Part shown: positions 7,752 through 17,179 of the stretch, piece by piece
How the letters are laid out: the number at the start of each line of letters is the position of its first letter
How positions within the stretch are numbered: position 1 is the stretch's first letter
Source: Io17-Chloro-G2 sp965226915
GTDB lineage: Bacteria; Chloroflexota; Dehalococcoidia; Lucifugimonadales; UBA3495
NCBI GenBank assembly: GCA_965226915.1
Contig: CBDDEJ010000011.1
Location: 62,001-126,000, forward strand
Direction of reading: 5' to 3'
DNA: 64,000 nucleotides
The notes under the pieces: generated by a model
Told to the model about the DNA's origin: nothing
Seen by the model: only the letters and a program-made list of their open reading frames with translations
The model's database searches: none
Translations under genes and position numbers: made by a program

Positions 7752-8888
7752 TTAAACCGTTAGCCCGTGCACCGGAAACACCTCTCGCTTGATAGCCGCC
7801 GTGCTTTCACCCGCGTACGCCCGGGCATCACGCCGCACATCATCGGTAATTTCTAAGTTAACCGTGTCTCTTAGATCAGCTGTTCCCAGCCGTTGGGCTA
7901 TCTCGCCGGGCAGTTGGTCTGGCCATTCCACATTCAGCATTACCCCATAAGCCAGCGTCCAACCCCTGGCCACGGCGCTGAGATCGTAACCGCCGCCGCC
8001 CAAAGCCAGCCAAGGTATTCCGGAAGCCAGTTTCACCAACTCTCTTATCAGCGCCACATAGCCTCGGGTGGTTATTTGAAGATGGGTCAACGGGTCGCTG
8101 TGGTAGCTATCGATGCCCAACTGCGTCACCAACACGTCGGGCGCGAAGGCCTTCAGCAAAGGAGGCACGATCTGCTCAAATGATTCCAGGTAAAGCTCGT
8201 CGCTGGTGTAGGGGTAGAGGGGCAGGTTCACCGCGTAACCCAATCCCGGTCCCGCGCCCACTTCATCGGCGTGGCCCGAGCCCGGGAAAAGGAACCTTCC
8301 CGATTCATGGACTGAAATGGTCAACACCCTGGGGTCGTCGTTAAACGCGTTCTGAACACCGTCTCCGTGGTGGGCGTCGATGTCTACATAGGCTACCTTC
8401 CAGCCCTGGGCCAGAAAGTACTTTATGGCCAGGGCCGGGTCATTGAAGACGCAAAATCCCGAAGCATGTCCCGGTGCGGCGTGATGCAATCCTCCTGAGA
8501 TGTTAAACGCAACGTCCACTTCTCCTCGCGCCACCATTTCCGCCGCCACCAGCGTGCTGCCGGTGCTGAGGGCTGCGGCGTCGTACATGCCCGGATAGGT
8601 TGGGTTGTCCCCGTCGCTGCTGAAGTTGAACCGGCTCAAGTCATAGCCCGAAAGTCCCAGGCTAAAGCTTTTCACGGCCTCGATATAATCGGGGGTGTGC
8701 AACCAGGCAAGCTCTTCTTCGCTGGCCGGACGGGCCGCGACCAATCGCGAGGCGGCGCCGTCGAATGCTCCGTAGGCGTTTAGCAGATCAAAAGTGTATT
8801 GCAGCCTGACGGGCCGCATCGGGTGGCCGCCCCGTAATTCATGCTGGGACATTGCCTCCTCAAATACAAACGCCGCCCGGCGGTTCAT
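7752..8888 (-). CDS. AcuC-like histone-deacetylase-family protein
   Basis: Zn-dependent deacetylase of the arginase/deacetylase fold, cytosolic, 378 residues. Family motifs in order: HPMRPVRLQYTFDLL near residue 22, GGLHHAAPGHASGFCVFNDPALA with the catalytic His pair near residues 133-150, VAYVDIDAHHGDGVQNAF with the Asp/His zinc ligands, ISVHESGRFLFPGSG, LVTQLGIDSYHSDPLTHL with the last Asp ligand, and LALGGGGYD. In Bacillus, AcuC acts on acetyl-CoA synthetase with AcuA/AcuB; neither is nearby, so the substrate here is open. It stands alone, leftward, ending 27 bp from a bidirectional terminator. Confidence 0.9.
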   Translation of the reverse strand: MNRRAAFVFEEAMSQHELRGGHPMRPVRLQYTFDLLNAYGAFDGAASRLVAARPASEEELAWLHTPDYIEAVKSFSLGLSGYDLSRFNFSSDGDNPTYPGMYDAAALSTGSTLVAAEMVARGEVDVAFNISGGLHHAAPGHASGFCVFNDPALAIKYFLAQGWKVAYVDIDAHHGDGVQNAFNDDPRVLTISVHESGRFLFPGSGHADEVGAGPGLGYAVNLPLYPYTSDELYLESFEQIVPPLLKAFAPDVLVTQLGIDSYHSDPLTHLQITTRGYVALIRELVKLASGIPWLALGGGGYDLSAVARGWTLAYGVMLNVEWPDQLPGEIAQRLGTADLRDTVNLEITDDVRRDARAYAGESTAAIKREVFPVHGLTV

Positions 8889-9258
8889 GTCTCACCCCCG
8901 TGATACTGCATCTATCGCTGTTCTGGAACGCAGAACCGAATGATTCGTGACGGTAATCGCAGAATAACCTACGCCCACTCTGGAATCAACGTTAGAGTTT
9001 TCGGTTCCTGGGGGCCCATTGGATACCCGTCGGCGGCATGGGTATCAAAATTGGGTGAAACTCCCCTGCGGATCACGCCTGCGGCTTCAGTTGAACCGGG
9101 TAAACTATCTGCAAATCGCCAGGCCGCAGCTGGCGGTTGTAATTTCTTGATTATCTTTATTTGCTGCGGCCAGCCGGTGGATGCCGGCAACAGAATGGAG
9201 TCCGCCGTTTCGGGTTTTGGCCGGCGGCGTGACCACTTAGAGGGGCCAGAGGAGCTGT
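8889..9258. other. 370-bp gap between divergent genes
   Basis: No credible coding signal. It must hold the promoters of the leftward deacetylase and the rightward coiled-coil gene, but no strong -35/-10 pair was found. One 7-bp inverted repeat (9022-9028 with 9040-9046) is the only clear structure. Confidence 0.5.
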
Positions 9259-9918
9259 GTGATGTTGAACGGGTCTTTTACTTCATTGGACACCAAGCTA
9301 AAGCAGGCTGAAGAAGCCGAGGCGGAATTGGAACGACTGGGGCCGTTGGCCTCGGAAGCTCCTCGCCTGCGCGAAGAAAAAGCCAAATCGGAACTGGCGG
9401 AAGAACGCCGTCATAAACGGGAAGCCGCAATGGAGGCGGCCAAGAAAGCGTCCAAGTCGGCAGCAGATGCACAAAAGCAGGTTCCGGAGTTTTTAGGCAT
9501 CGCCGCCATGGCCGTCAAGGAACTGTATAACGTCCTGCGGGAGATAGACTCCCATCGTCAGGAGGCATCCCAAGCGTTGGCGATAGCCGACAGGGTTGAC
9601 TACGACGTCGAGGTTGAAACAGGGGAAGAACACGAGATTGCCCAGGACCGGGACCCCCGCGGATTGGCCTACGCCCTTGCCGCCAAGCATGGCGACGTCA
9701 AGATAAGGCAGATGCTGGAAGACCTTGACCCTGAATTCAACTTCCTGCGGAACTGCTATCTCGATGAAAAGCTTCAACGGGACCTGGCGGATTTTGTGAT
9801 CAGGCACGCGGTGAATAAGCCCCAAGCCTCCGAGGCCCAGGTCGTTGTTCCGGCCCAGGAAGCCGAAGTCGCCCAAGAGCCTGGCAGCCCTGTCCCGGCT
9901 AACGCCGAAGGGGATTAG
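9259..9918 (+). CDS. Hypothetical coiled-coil protein
   Basis: Not assigned to a family. The 219-residue product has a charged heptad-rich N-terminal half (residues 10-75, rich in Glu, Lys and Ala, including EEAEAELERLG and KAKSELAEERRHKREAAMEAAKK), then a more globular segment (AVKELYNVLREIDSHRQEASQAL, DRDPRGLAYALAAKHGDVKIRQMLEDLDPEF) and an Ala/Pro/Glu tail. No membrane segment or signal peptide. GTG 9259 and ATG 9262 are adjacent start options behind GGAGCTG. It may be a scaffold or chaperone-like accessory; nothing more can be said. Confidence 0.7.
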   Translation: MMLNGSFTSLDTKLKQAEEAEAELERLGPLASEAPRLREEKAKSELAEERRHKREAAMEAAKKASKSAADAQKQVPEFLGIAAMAVKELYNVLREIDSHRQEASQALAIADRVDYDVEVETGEEHEIAQDRDPRGLAYALAAKHGDVKIRQMLEDLDPEFNFLRNCYLDEKLQRDLADFVIRHAVNKPQASEAQVVVPAQEAEVAQEPGSPVPANAEGD

Positions 9919-10441
9919 ACCAGCTTGGCGCATGCCGGGGATTGCTCCGGCGGCCGCGGACCAACCCGCGAAATAGACTAGGCGCTCAAGGACCCAGGCT
10001 TGACGCTAAGCTACGGCATCGGTACCATTCCTGTGCCGTAGCCAGCGGCCGACCCTGGGTTGCATTTTGGTTTCGACCGGCCCGGCTGGAATGCCCCTCA
10101 TTTGGTGAAGCATGGCTTGGAGCCGGACCATCACAACCGCGACCCTGGCGCTGATACTGATATTGGTGACGCTGGCGGCCTGTTCCGGCCAGACTCCCTC
10201 ACAACAGTCATCAAGCAATTCATCAACCATCGCGCCCTCACCCGAATCACCGGCTCCTTCCACGTCAGCGTCCACATCCACCGGCGAGCCAACAAAACCG
10301 CCGACGTCGCCCACCGCAAGCCCCACGGCTCCTCCGACCCAGTCGCCAACACCAACACCAACACGATCGATCGATGACCGGTTCAGGGCAGATCTAGCCC
10401 AGACTGCTTTTGACTACAACATCCTGCTGGCCCAAGAACTA

Positions 10442-11661
10442 GTACTCAGTCATGTTTGGAATCAAAGGGATAGAGACGGTGCAGTTTGGTTCGGGCGTCA
10501 TGGGTATTGAAGCGCCAGTTGATGGTAGCTTGGGCGGTGTTGCGCTCCGTAACCAGGGCCTGAACCTCCCGCCCGAGAGCTTCCTCGTCGGGGAGTCGCT
10601 GTCTGAGGCAGGAGCGGGACAGTACGCTGAACTCGATTTCCGCCATATTCAACCAACTCCCGTGCTTGGGGGTGTAGTGGAACTCCAGCCGTTTGGCAAT
10701 CCGCCGGGCCTCTGCCGCCGGGAACGCCTCGTACAGCGACGCCATGCGGTGAGTGTTCAGGTTGTCCAGGACGACCCGGACCACCTCGACCTCCGGATAG
10801 GCCTCGTCCACCAGCCATCGCATCTGTTGGGCAAAGTCCTCCATCGTGCGCCGTTGGGTCACCGCCACGTGCCGCCACCCGGCCTGCGGCTCACAGGTCA
10901 GGAACAGGTTCCGTGTGCCCTCGCGCCGATACTCGTAGTCCTGCCGCAGCGGAATTCCGGGCCGGGGCGGCAGAGCCGGCCGCGTCTGGGCCAACAACTG
11001 GGTGGAGGTCTCGTCAAAGCAGACCACCGGCCTTCGCGGGTCATACGGCTCCTCGTATAAGTCCAGCACTTCCTCCATATGCGCCACGAAGTCGGCGCTC
11101 ACCTTGGGGATGCACCACTCTTTCTTCTGCCACGGCTTGAGAGCGTTTTTTTGAGCCGCTGGCGCACCCCTTCGTGGGACATGGAGGACGCCAACCCCAA
11201 CTCGACCACCTTGCCAGCCAACAGGCGCAGGGTCCAGTGGTCATGCCCCTCCGGGGCTGGGCTGCAGGCCAGCGCGACCAGGTGAGCCTCACCCCGGTCG
11301 TCCAACTTTCGGTACCGATGGGCTTGGGTGCGCTCCCATAGGGCCCCTTCCAACCCATCCTCGACAAACCGCCGCTTGATCCGGTACACCGTGCCCTCCA
11401 CCACATCGAGGGCTTCGGCCACCCGGGGAGCCGACCAACCGTCGCCGGTCTTGAGCAGAATCCGCGCCCGGATGGTCATCCGAGCTGGGCTCTTCCCGCC
11501 GCGTACCAGGCGTTGGAGATTTCCCCGTTCTTCCGAAGTCAGCCGGACTGGGTATTTTTCCCTGACCATCACCGCCACCCCCATCAACACTGTCTGCCCA
11601 CCAGCATAGCGCGATCGGTCACACCCTCACATCACCATCTAAAACAAGTTTGACTCAGTAC
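10442..11661 (-). mobile_element. IS630-family insertion element
   Basis: A 1220-bp element inserted in the M28 peptidase gene, flanked by the TA duplication typical of IS630/Tc1-mariner elements. Terminal inverted repeats begin GTACT(C/G)AGTCA at each end. It encodes a transposase in two overlapping frames on the minus strand. The first bases of the termini resemble those of the 147-bp MITE at 29582-29728. Confidence 0.92.
10446..11590 (-). CDS. IS630-family transposase in two frames (likely -1 frameshift)
   Basis: The upstream frame (11590 down to 11099) encodes the helix-turn-helix half: RLTSEERGNLQRLVRGGKS, APRVAEALDVVEGTVYRIKRRF and LAGKVVELGLASSMSHEGVRQRL. The downstream frame (11102 down to 10446) encodes the DDE half: VVCFDETSTQLL, VVRVVLDNLNTHRMASLYEAF and FHYTPKHGSWLNMAEIEFSVLS, with the catalytic Asp, Asp and Glu. 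The frames join at a run of seven A just after codons for Arg-Leu; shifting by -1 there gives RLKKNALKPWQKKEWCIPKV, the usual IS630 junction. A programmed slip at A7 is known for this family, so the element may be functional; a simple indel cannot be excluded. Confidence 0.85.
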
Positions 11662-12869
11662 TAGGGCCCAGAGCCAGCGCAACGGAACAAGAAAAAGCGG
11701 CAGCGGATTTCCTGGTCAGCGAGTTCACCGCCATGGGCTACCAAACCGAACTACAACCCTTCTCCTTATGAGACACTTTCACGCGAAGACTCCTTCTTTA
11801 CGTTGGATCCGGCCCCTCCCGGTCTGGCGGGTGACGGAGGAACCCAGATCAACCTGCTGTCGAGAACCGGGGCGGGCGAAGCCTCAGGCATCTTAACCCC
11901 GGTGGGTCTTGCCATGTCAGGTGACATACCGGCTGAGGGATTGGAAGGCCAAATCGCCTTGATCGAGCGAGGAGCCATCTCATTCCGCCAAAAGGTGGAC
12001 CGGGCCGCCGAGGCGGGAGCGTTGGCTGCCGTTATCTACAACAGCGAGCCGGGAAATTTTCGGGGCACCCTGGGCAGGCGGAGTTCTGGATCAAGCTCCA
12101 TTCCCGTGGTCTCTATTTCGGGCGAAGATGGGACGATACTCCTGGAGGCGCTCTCCCAAGGAGAGATCACCGCCACGGTGTCGGTGGTGAGGAAGGAGTT
12201 GTTCTCCAGGAACGTGGTGGCGGAAAAGCCGGGGCCGGGAGATGCAATAGTGGTGTTGGGCGGCCACTACGACTCGGTTCCAAACGTGGCGGGCGCCAAC
12301 GACAACGCCTCCGGAACCGCAGTGCTGCTGAGCATCGCCAGGAGCCTGGCCGATCGAGAACTGCCGTTTACGGTCAGGTTCGTTCCTTTCGGCTCAGAGG
12401 AACTGGGCCTGCTGGGCAGCCAGGCCTATCTCGACTCACTGTCCGATGAGGAAATAGCGCGTATCGGCGCAATGTTGAACTTCGATGCTTTGGGAACCGG
12501 CAGCGAGGTCAGGATCTTGGGGACCAGCAGACTGACGACACTCGGCATCGATCTGGGCAACAGCCTGGACATATCGCTGACCCGTTCAGCCGGCCTGGTC
12601 GGGTCCAGCAGCGACCACGCCACCTTTGACCGGGCGGGAATACCGGTGCTGATGTTCACCGCCCCCGACGCCTCGCGAATCCACACTCCGGATGACACGA
12701 TGGAATTCGTTCAGGCCAGTCTCCTGGGAGACTCGGCCCGCTTGGCGCTGGCCGTCCTGGAATCGCCCGAGTTTTTGCCAGGCCCATAGGCGCCGTCAGC
12801 GGTTTCGAGACTCGCGACTGCCGAATCAACGCCCTCTTATAAATTCCGGAATTCCTAAGGAGTGCAAAG

Positions 12870-13880
12870 ATGAAGTTCGGCTTGTATAGCTCCATCGCCG
12901 ACCCGCCGAGGGGTGAAGACCTGGCCAGCCGGGTGGAAGAGGTGGTGGAAGAAGCGCAACTGGCGGAGGAAAGCGGCTTTGATTCCATTTTCTTCGGCGA
13001 ACATCATCAGGACAAGGATGGCTTTTTGCCGTCGCCGTTGATCGTGGCGGCGGCTGCGGCGGGGGCGACCAGCCGCCTAAACCTCGGCACATCGGTGATC
13101 CTTTTGCCGCTGCATCACCCCGTGCATCTGGCCGAAGACGTGGTCACTCTGGACGTAGTGTCCAGGGGGAGAATCACCCTGGGAGTGGGCATCGGTTATC
13201 AGCCGGCCGACTTCCAGGCCTTCGATGTGCCAATGGAGGACCGGGTGACCCTATTTGAAGAAGGCATCGAGGTCATCCGCCAGTGCTGGACCGGAGAGCC
13301 GTTTTCATTCCACGGCAAGCATCACCATCTCCACGACGTTCAGGTCCGCCCGGCGCCGTACCAGCAACCGTCGCCGCCCCTATGGATCGGCGCTAGCACA
13401 TACTCCGGCGCTCGGCGGGCGGGCAGGCTGGCCGACGGCTTCGTGGCAGGGCCAAGCACCAACCTGGAACGGACGTTGAGGCTGGTGGACTCGTACCGCA
13501 AGGCCGCGTTGGAAGCAGGCCGCCAACCCCGGGTGGTCCTGATGCGCGACGCCTGGGTGGCCTCCAGCCGGGCCGAGGCCGAGAAGGTCTACGGGGGAGA
13601 GGTGCTTGACGCCTACAAATACTACTGGCGGAATGGGTTGGCGGAGTTCAAATCCATCAAGACCGAGGCCGAGTTCACCATAGAAAACATCGCTCCCGAC
13701 CGGCTGATAATCGGCGACCCGGAGGAATGCGCCAGCGAATTCCAGCGTTGGAGCCAAGCGGTGGGAACGGATTATTTTCTGCTGAGGCTGCGCCAGGCCC
13801 ACTCCGGCGGTCCTCCCCACACCAAGATCATGGACGCTATACGCCTTTTCGGCGAACAGGTGATTCCCAACTGCCAGTAG
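12870..13880 (+). CDS. Luciferase-like flavin-dependent monooxygenase (LLM family)
   Basis: A TIM-barrel oxidoreductase using FMN or F420, 336 residues, cytosolic. Landmarks: MKFGLYSSIADPP, AEESGFDSIFFGEHHQ near residues 32-50, LGTSVILLPLHHPVHLAEDVVTLDVVSRGRITLGVGIGY near residues 73-112, PPLWIGASTYSGARRAGRLADGF near residues 168-190, and a C-terminal DRLIIGDPEECASEFQRW. The conserved HHPVHLAED stretch is typical of bacterial luciferase-like enzymes that oxidise organic substrates. The ATG follows AAGGAG. It is 33 bp upstream of a crotonase-family gene, suggesting a two-gene catabolic operon. The substrate cannot be told from sequence. Confidence 0.88.
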   Translation: MKFGLYSSIADPPRGEDLASRVEEVVEEAQLAEESGFDSIFFGEHHQDKDGFLPSPLIVAAAAAGATSRLNLGTSVILLPLHHPVHLAEDVVTLDVVSRGRITLGVGIGYQPADFQAFDVPMEDRVTLFEEGIEVIRQCWTGEPFSFHGKHHHLHDVQVRPAPYQQPSPPLWIGASTYSGARRAGRLADGFVAGPSTNLERTLRLVDSYRKAALEAGRQPRVVLMRDAWVASSRAEAEKVYGGEVLDAYKYYWRNGLAEFKSIKTEAEFTIENIAPDRLIIGDPEECASEFQRWSQAVGTDYFLLRLRQAHSGGPPHTKIMDAIRLFGEQVIPNCQ

Positions 13881-13913
13881 GGGCGAAAAATCAAATAATC
13901 TGGAGGTCCAACC

Positions 13914-14675
13914 ATGACTGCTTTTGACGAATATTCGGAAAAGTACGAATCGGTGCGGATGGAACGCGACAAAGGGATCCTGCAGATCACCCTTCACACC
14001 AACGGAGATTCTCTCCAATGGGGCGGCGTGCCCCACCGCGAGCTGCCCGAGGCGTTTCGGGACATTGGCAGCGACCCCGACAACAAGGTGGTGATCATGG
14101 CCGGGTCCGGCGACGCCTTCACGGGACCTCCCGGCGCCCGCCAAGTCACGCCCCAGAGAACACCCATGCAGTGGGACAGGACCTATTGGGACGGCAAACA
14201 CCTGTTGATGAACCTGTTGGACATAGAGGTCCCCATGATCGCCGCCGTCAACGGCCCGGCCCTGCGCCATTCGGAGTTGGCGCTGCTCTGCGACATAGTC
14301 CTGGCCTCCAATGAAGCGGCCTTCCAGGACTCGGGGCACTTCATCAATGGTCTGATCCCCGGCGACGGGATGCACGTGATCTACCCCATGCTGCTGGGCC
14401 TAAACCGGGGCAGGTACTTCCTGCTGACCGGCCAGACCATCCACCCTCAGGAAGCCCTGACCCTCGGCCTGGTCAACGAAGTCATGCCCAGAGAAGAACT
14501 GCTCCCCCGAGCCTGGGCGCTGGCGGAACAGCTGGCCCAAGAATCCCCCCTAGTCCTGCGCTACATCCGAGTCCTAATGACCCAGTACATAAAGCGCATG
14601 ATGCACGACATCCTGGGCTACGGTTTGGCGCTTGAGGGGCTGGGCTCGGTGGACACCATGTTGAGCCAGGGGTAG
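13914..14675 (+). CDS. Enoyl-CoA hydratase/isomerase-family protein (6-oxocamphor-hydrolase-like)
   Basis: Crotonase-fold enzyme, 253 residues. The core runs VRMERDKGILQITLHTNGDSLQWGG, DNKVVIMAGSGDAFTGPPGA, IAAVNGPALRHSELALLCDIVLASNEAAFQD and GLVNEVMPREELLPRAWALAEQLA. The segment SLQWGGVPHRELPEAFRDI resembles 6-oxocamphor hydrolase and related C-C-bond hydrolases more than classical hydratases, and the usual paired Glu residues are not both obvious. An ATG follows GGAGG. It probably acts with the upstream luciferase-like oxygenase on a cyclic ketone or similar compound; this is inference from adjacency. A leftward HAD gene follows. Confidence 0.85.
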   Translation: MTAFDEYSEKYESVRMERDKGILQITLHTNGDSLQWGGVPHRELPEAFRDIGSDPDNKVVIMAGSGDAFTGPPGARQVTPQRTPMQWDRTYWDGKHLLMNLLDIEVPMIAAVNGPALRHSELALLCDIVLASNEAAFQDSGHFINGLIPGDGMHVIYPMLLGLNRGRYFLLTGQTIHPQEALTLGLVNEVMPREELLPRAWALAEQLAQESPLVLRYIRVLMTQYIKRMMHDILGYGLALEGLGSVDTMLSQG

Positions 14676-14720
14676 GGGGTGCGATTTTTGTCATTCGTTT
14701 TCGCACACCCGGCAACGGTG

Positions 14721-15353
14721 TTATGCGAGCAAGGGTTGTAGATCGGACAATCGCTTGACTACAACTACTCCCGGTGGGATTTCCGGATCGGCGCCGTGGA
14801 GTTGGAACGCGAACACCTTCATTTCCGCCGCTATTCCGGACCGAATGCCGGGAAGGCTGTCTTCCGCCACCGCGCACGATTCGGGCTCCACTCCCATGAC
14901 GCGGGCCGCGTGCAGAAACAGCCCCGCGTCGGGTTTCCAGGAGCCAATCTCATAACTGCTGAAGATGCTTCCTTCAAAAAATGGTAATAGACCCGTCAAC
15001 GACAGACTGAGCCTGATCTTCTCGGGCGGGCCGCTGGAAGCTACGCAGATCGGCCCAGTCAGTGACAGGACCAGATCGACCGCTCCCTCTACCGGTCGAA
15101 GCCTGGCCCGAAATGCCTCAGATGTGTGCTCGCGAAGCCTTGGGACGAAGTCTTCTGGAAGGCTGTTCCCGAGCCGAGCCTCGATCTGAACAACGATATG
15201 AGCCATCTTGCCGCCCAGGAACCGCTCCAAGACTCCTTCGACAGAAAGGGCCAAGCCGTGCTCTCCCGCCATCCCCACAAGCACTTCGTTGGCCAGCAAC
15301 TCGCTATCAACCAGAGTCCCGTCGCAATCGAAGATCGTCGCTTTTACGGCCAC
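14721..15353 (-). CDS. HAD-superfamily phosphatase (beta-phosphoglucomutase-like)
   Basis: A 210-residue HAD hydrolase with subclass I cap. Motif I is IFDCDGTLVDSE (residues 7-18) with the nucleophile and acid/base Asp; motif II is CVASSG; motif III Lys is in SSYEIGSWKPDAGLF; motif IV is CAVAEDSLPGI. The fold fits phosphatases of small phosphorylated metabolites. The start is a GTG at 15353, only 6 bp from the end of an IS1380 element, so the natural promoter and ribosome-binding site are displaced; AGGAAAC survives beyond the element at 17120-17126. The coding part looks intact. Confidence 0.88.
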   Translation of the reverse strand: MAVKATIFDCDGTLVDSELLANEVLVGMAGEHGLALSVEGVLERFLGGKMAHIVVQIEARLGNSLPEDFVPRLREHTSEAFRARLRPVEGAVDLVLSLTGPICVASSGPPEKIRLSLSLTGLLPFFEGSIFSSYEIGSWKPDAGLFLHAARVMGVEPESCAVAEDSLPGIRSGIAAEMKVFAFQLHGADPEIPPGVVVVKRLSDLQPLLA

Positions 15354-15359
15354 TTTAAA

Positions 15360-17112
15360 CCGGGATTCCCCAGATCAAGCCACCTTTCCTGGATATAGCT
15401 CCCGCGGGGATACCGCCAAATATAATCCCGCATTCCAAGGGCGTCAAATGCGGTCTGATGCGGCCTGATTCACTCAAAGTCCCCGCTTTCATTGGGCAAC
15501 CACTGTACTGCCAAGCGTAAAAGCCCCAAACCGCTGGTCTACGCCCAAGTCTCCCCCTTGGGAAGCTCTTTTGCCCTGTGCGACCCCGTAACCGTAACCA
15601 ATCCCGACGCTCCTAAAGTGGACTAGCCAGGAGCCAGCCTAAGCCGACCAATTCGTTCCAGTATCCCGCCTAGCATTTCCCGGCTCACCAGCACCTCAGC
15701 AAGCTGAAACACCAGCCTTCCGGCATGGCGCACCAACCGTCCTCCAGTCTTGATCATCCTGGTCTGCAGACTGGTCAACGACCAGTGCTTCATTGCCTCC
15801 GGTAAGGCTAGCCTTCTCATGGAGTTGCCCAAGTTGTAAGCCAGTACGAACAACTCCAGCCTGACCTGATTGGCCACGAACTTGTGGCAGGACAACCTGG
15901 TCCAGTTCAGGGCGTACTTGCCTTCTTTTATCCATTGCTCCGCCGTGCCTCGGCCATTGTAAAAGCGGACTATCCCGATGTTTGGATAGCTCAGATTGGT
16001 GACTATGAAGCCCACTCTGGGAAACAGTTCTCCCTGGCGCCACTCCACCTTAGAGACCACTCTCCGAGCAACGTTCCAGCTCTGGGCCTAGTAGACGAAG
16101 TCATGATAGGAGACGATGGGCTTCGGGGAAAGCCACTCCGTAGGCCGTATCAGCCGGGGCGCTATCTCCCGCTGCAGCACCTGGTTGGACCGCAGCCTGA
16201 TGGCGTAGCCGATGTTTCTTGCTTCCAGATAATCGTATATCTCCGGCTTGGCGAAGGCGGCGTCAGCACGAAACAGCAGCAGTCAGGCTGCTGTCAAATA
16301 ACGCTCCACCACCGGATCAAGGACTTCTTGCCAATCATCGGCACTGGGGACGTTGCCTGACCGTAGCTTAGCTGCTTCACAATCCCCGAACTGGTTGAAC
16401 AGAAAGAGAGGGTGATAGCAGACGCATTCAAAGTGGCCGTTATAGGCTGCTCCCTCCTGCTGGCCGTGCACTGGACTCTCGGAACTGTCCATATCCAGGA
16501 TTACTCGCCGGTGTAGGGTATGGGCCATAGCTCGTTCCACCCACTGGGTATTTATTCGTGCCAGCCCCTTCAGGTTGTCCTCTTGGGTCGGGAACTCCGT
16601 CTCGAACCGGCCCATCTCACTGGTGCTGGCTCCTTTCCGCTCCGAGCCTTGCCATCCCACGATCACTCGCATGGCTGGGTCTTGGGAAAGGCGCACTGCG
16701 TCATTGGTGTCGTCGTAGCCGGCCAAGCGGCTGTAGATCGACTGTCTTAGCAGCGGAACCAGGTGGTGAAGGATATTGCGTCCGGTACGGCTTTCCTGGA
16801 GGTAGTCCTCAGCGATTTCGGTAAGGCCCAAGGCATCATCAAACTCTCGAAAGGCAAGAAGACCAGCGTCGGAGGTGATGGTTGAGCCGTGAAATTCCAG
16901 GCGGACTTTGGGGTTGAATTGGAGCCGGAGAGGGGCATTTTCGCCGTCACCCATCAGGTGCCTCCATGATGCCTACGGCATCTTACTGCAAAGTGACATA
17001 TCATGGAGTTATTATAGCTGGGAGCACGCAAAAAGGGCCCATAATTAGCCAATGGTTGAAAGACCATCGACGAATTACTGAGAAAGCTTTTTAGCCATAT
17101 GGGAAATGTGGG
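15360..17112 (-). mobile_element. IS1380-family element, type B, copy 1
   Basis: A 1753-bp element whose two ends match imperfectly (about 11 of 16 bases: CCCACATTTCCCATAT on the transposase-start side, CCGGGATTCCCCAGAT on the other). Flanks are TTAAA and GTAAA, a partial target duplication. The transposase is broken by TGA and TAG. It sits between the HAD gene start and its former upstream region. Three other copies are at 23150-24901, 35466-37218 and 39788-41538. Confidence 0.92.
15623..16954 (-). pseudogene. IS1380 transposase type B, copy 1, two in-frame stops
   Basis: A 443-codon frame with classic IS1380 signatures: AFREFDDALGLTEIAEDYL, RTGRNILHHLVPLLRQSIYSRLAGY, DDTNDAVRLSQDPAMRVIVG, ILDMDSSESPVHGQQEGAAYNGHF, then FRADAAFAKPEIYDYLEARNIGYAIRL and GFIVTNLS. 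It is interrupted by TGA (complement of 16283-16285) after YLTAA and by TAG (complement of 16088-16090) after SYHDFVY. The TGA is shared with copies 2 and 4, the TAG with copy 3. With both stops this copy is the most degraded of the four. Confidence 0.9.
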
Positions 17113-17179
17113 GTAAATGTTTCCTGAATACGGGATTGTGGTCGGTTCGACCAGCACTGTTAAGCACATTGGTTTTAGC

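Larger units (their letters stand above)
10112..12789 (+). pseudogene. Lipoprotein M28 aminopeptidase, interrupted by IS630 and frameshifted
   Basis: The N-terminus has a lipoprotein signal (hydrophobic LALILILVTLAAC with the lipobox Cys), then a Ser/Thr/Pro-rich linker of about 65 residues, then DRFRADLAQTAFDYNILLAQEL. IS630 is inserted at a TA (10440-10441 duplicated at 11662-11663); reading across it restores QELGPRASATEQEKAAADFL. Near 11764-11769 one extra T causes TGA; correcting it gives QPFSYETLSREDS. The rest is open: a PA-type insert (GQIALIERGAISFRQKVDRAAEAGA), then the M28 metallopeptidase core with GGHYDSVPNVAGANDNASG, FGSEELGLLGS, NFDALG and SSDHATFDRAGIPVL, which supply the two-zinc ligands. 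Both lesions would abolish secretion of the catalytic domain. Confidence 0.88.
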
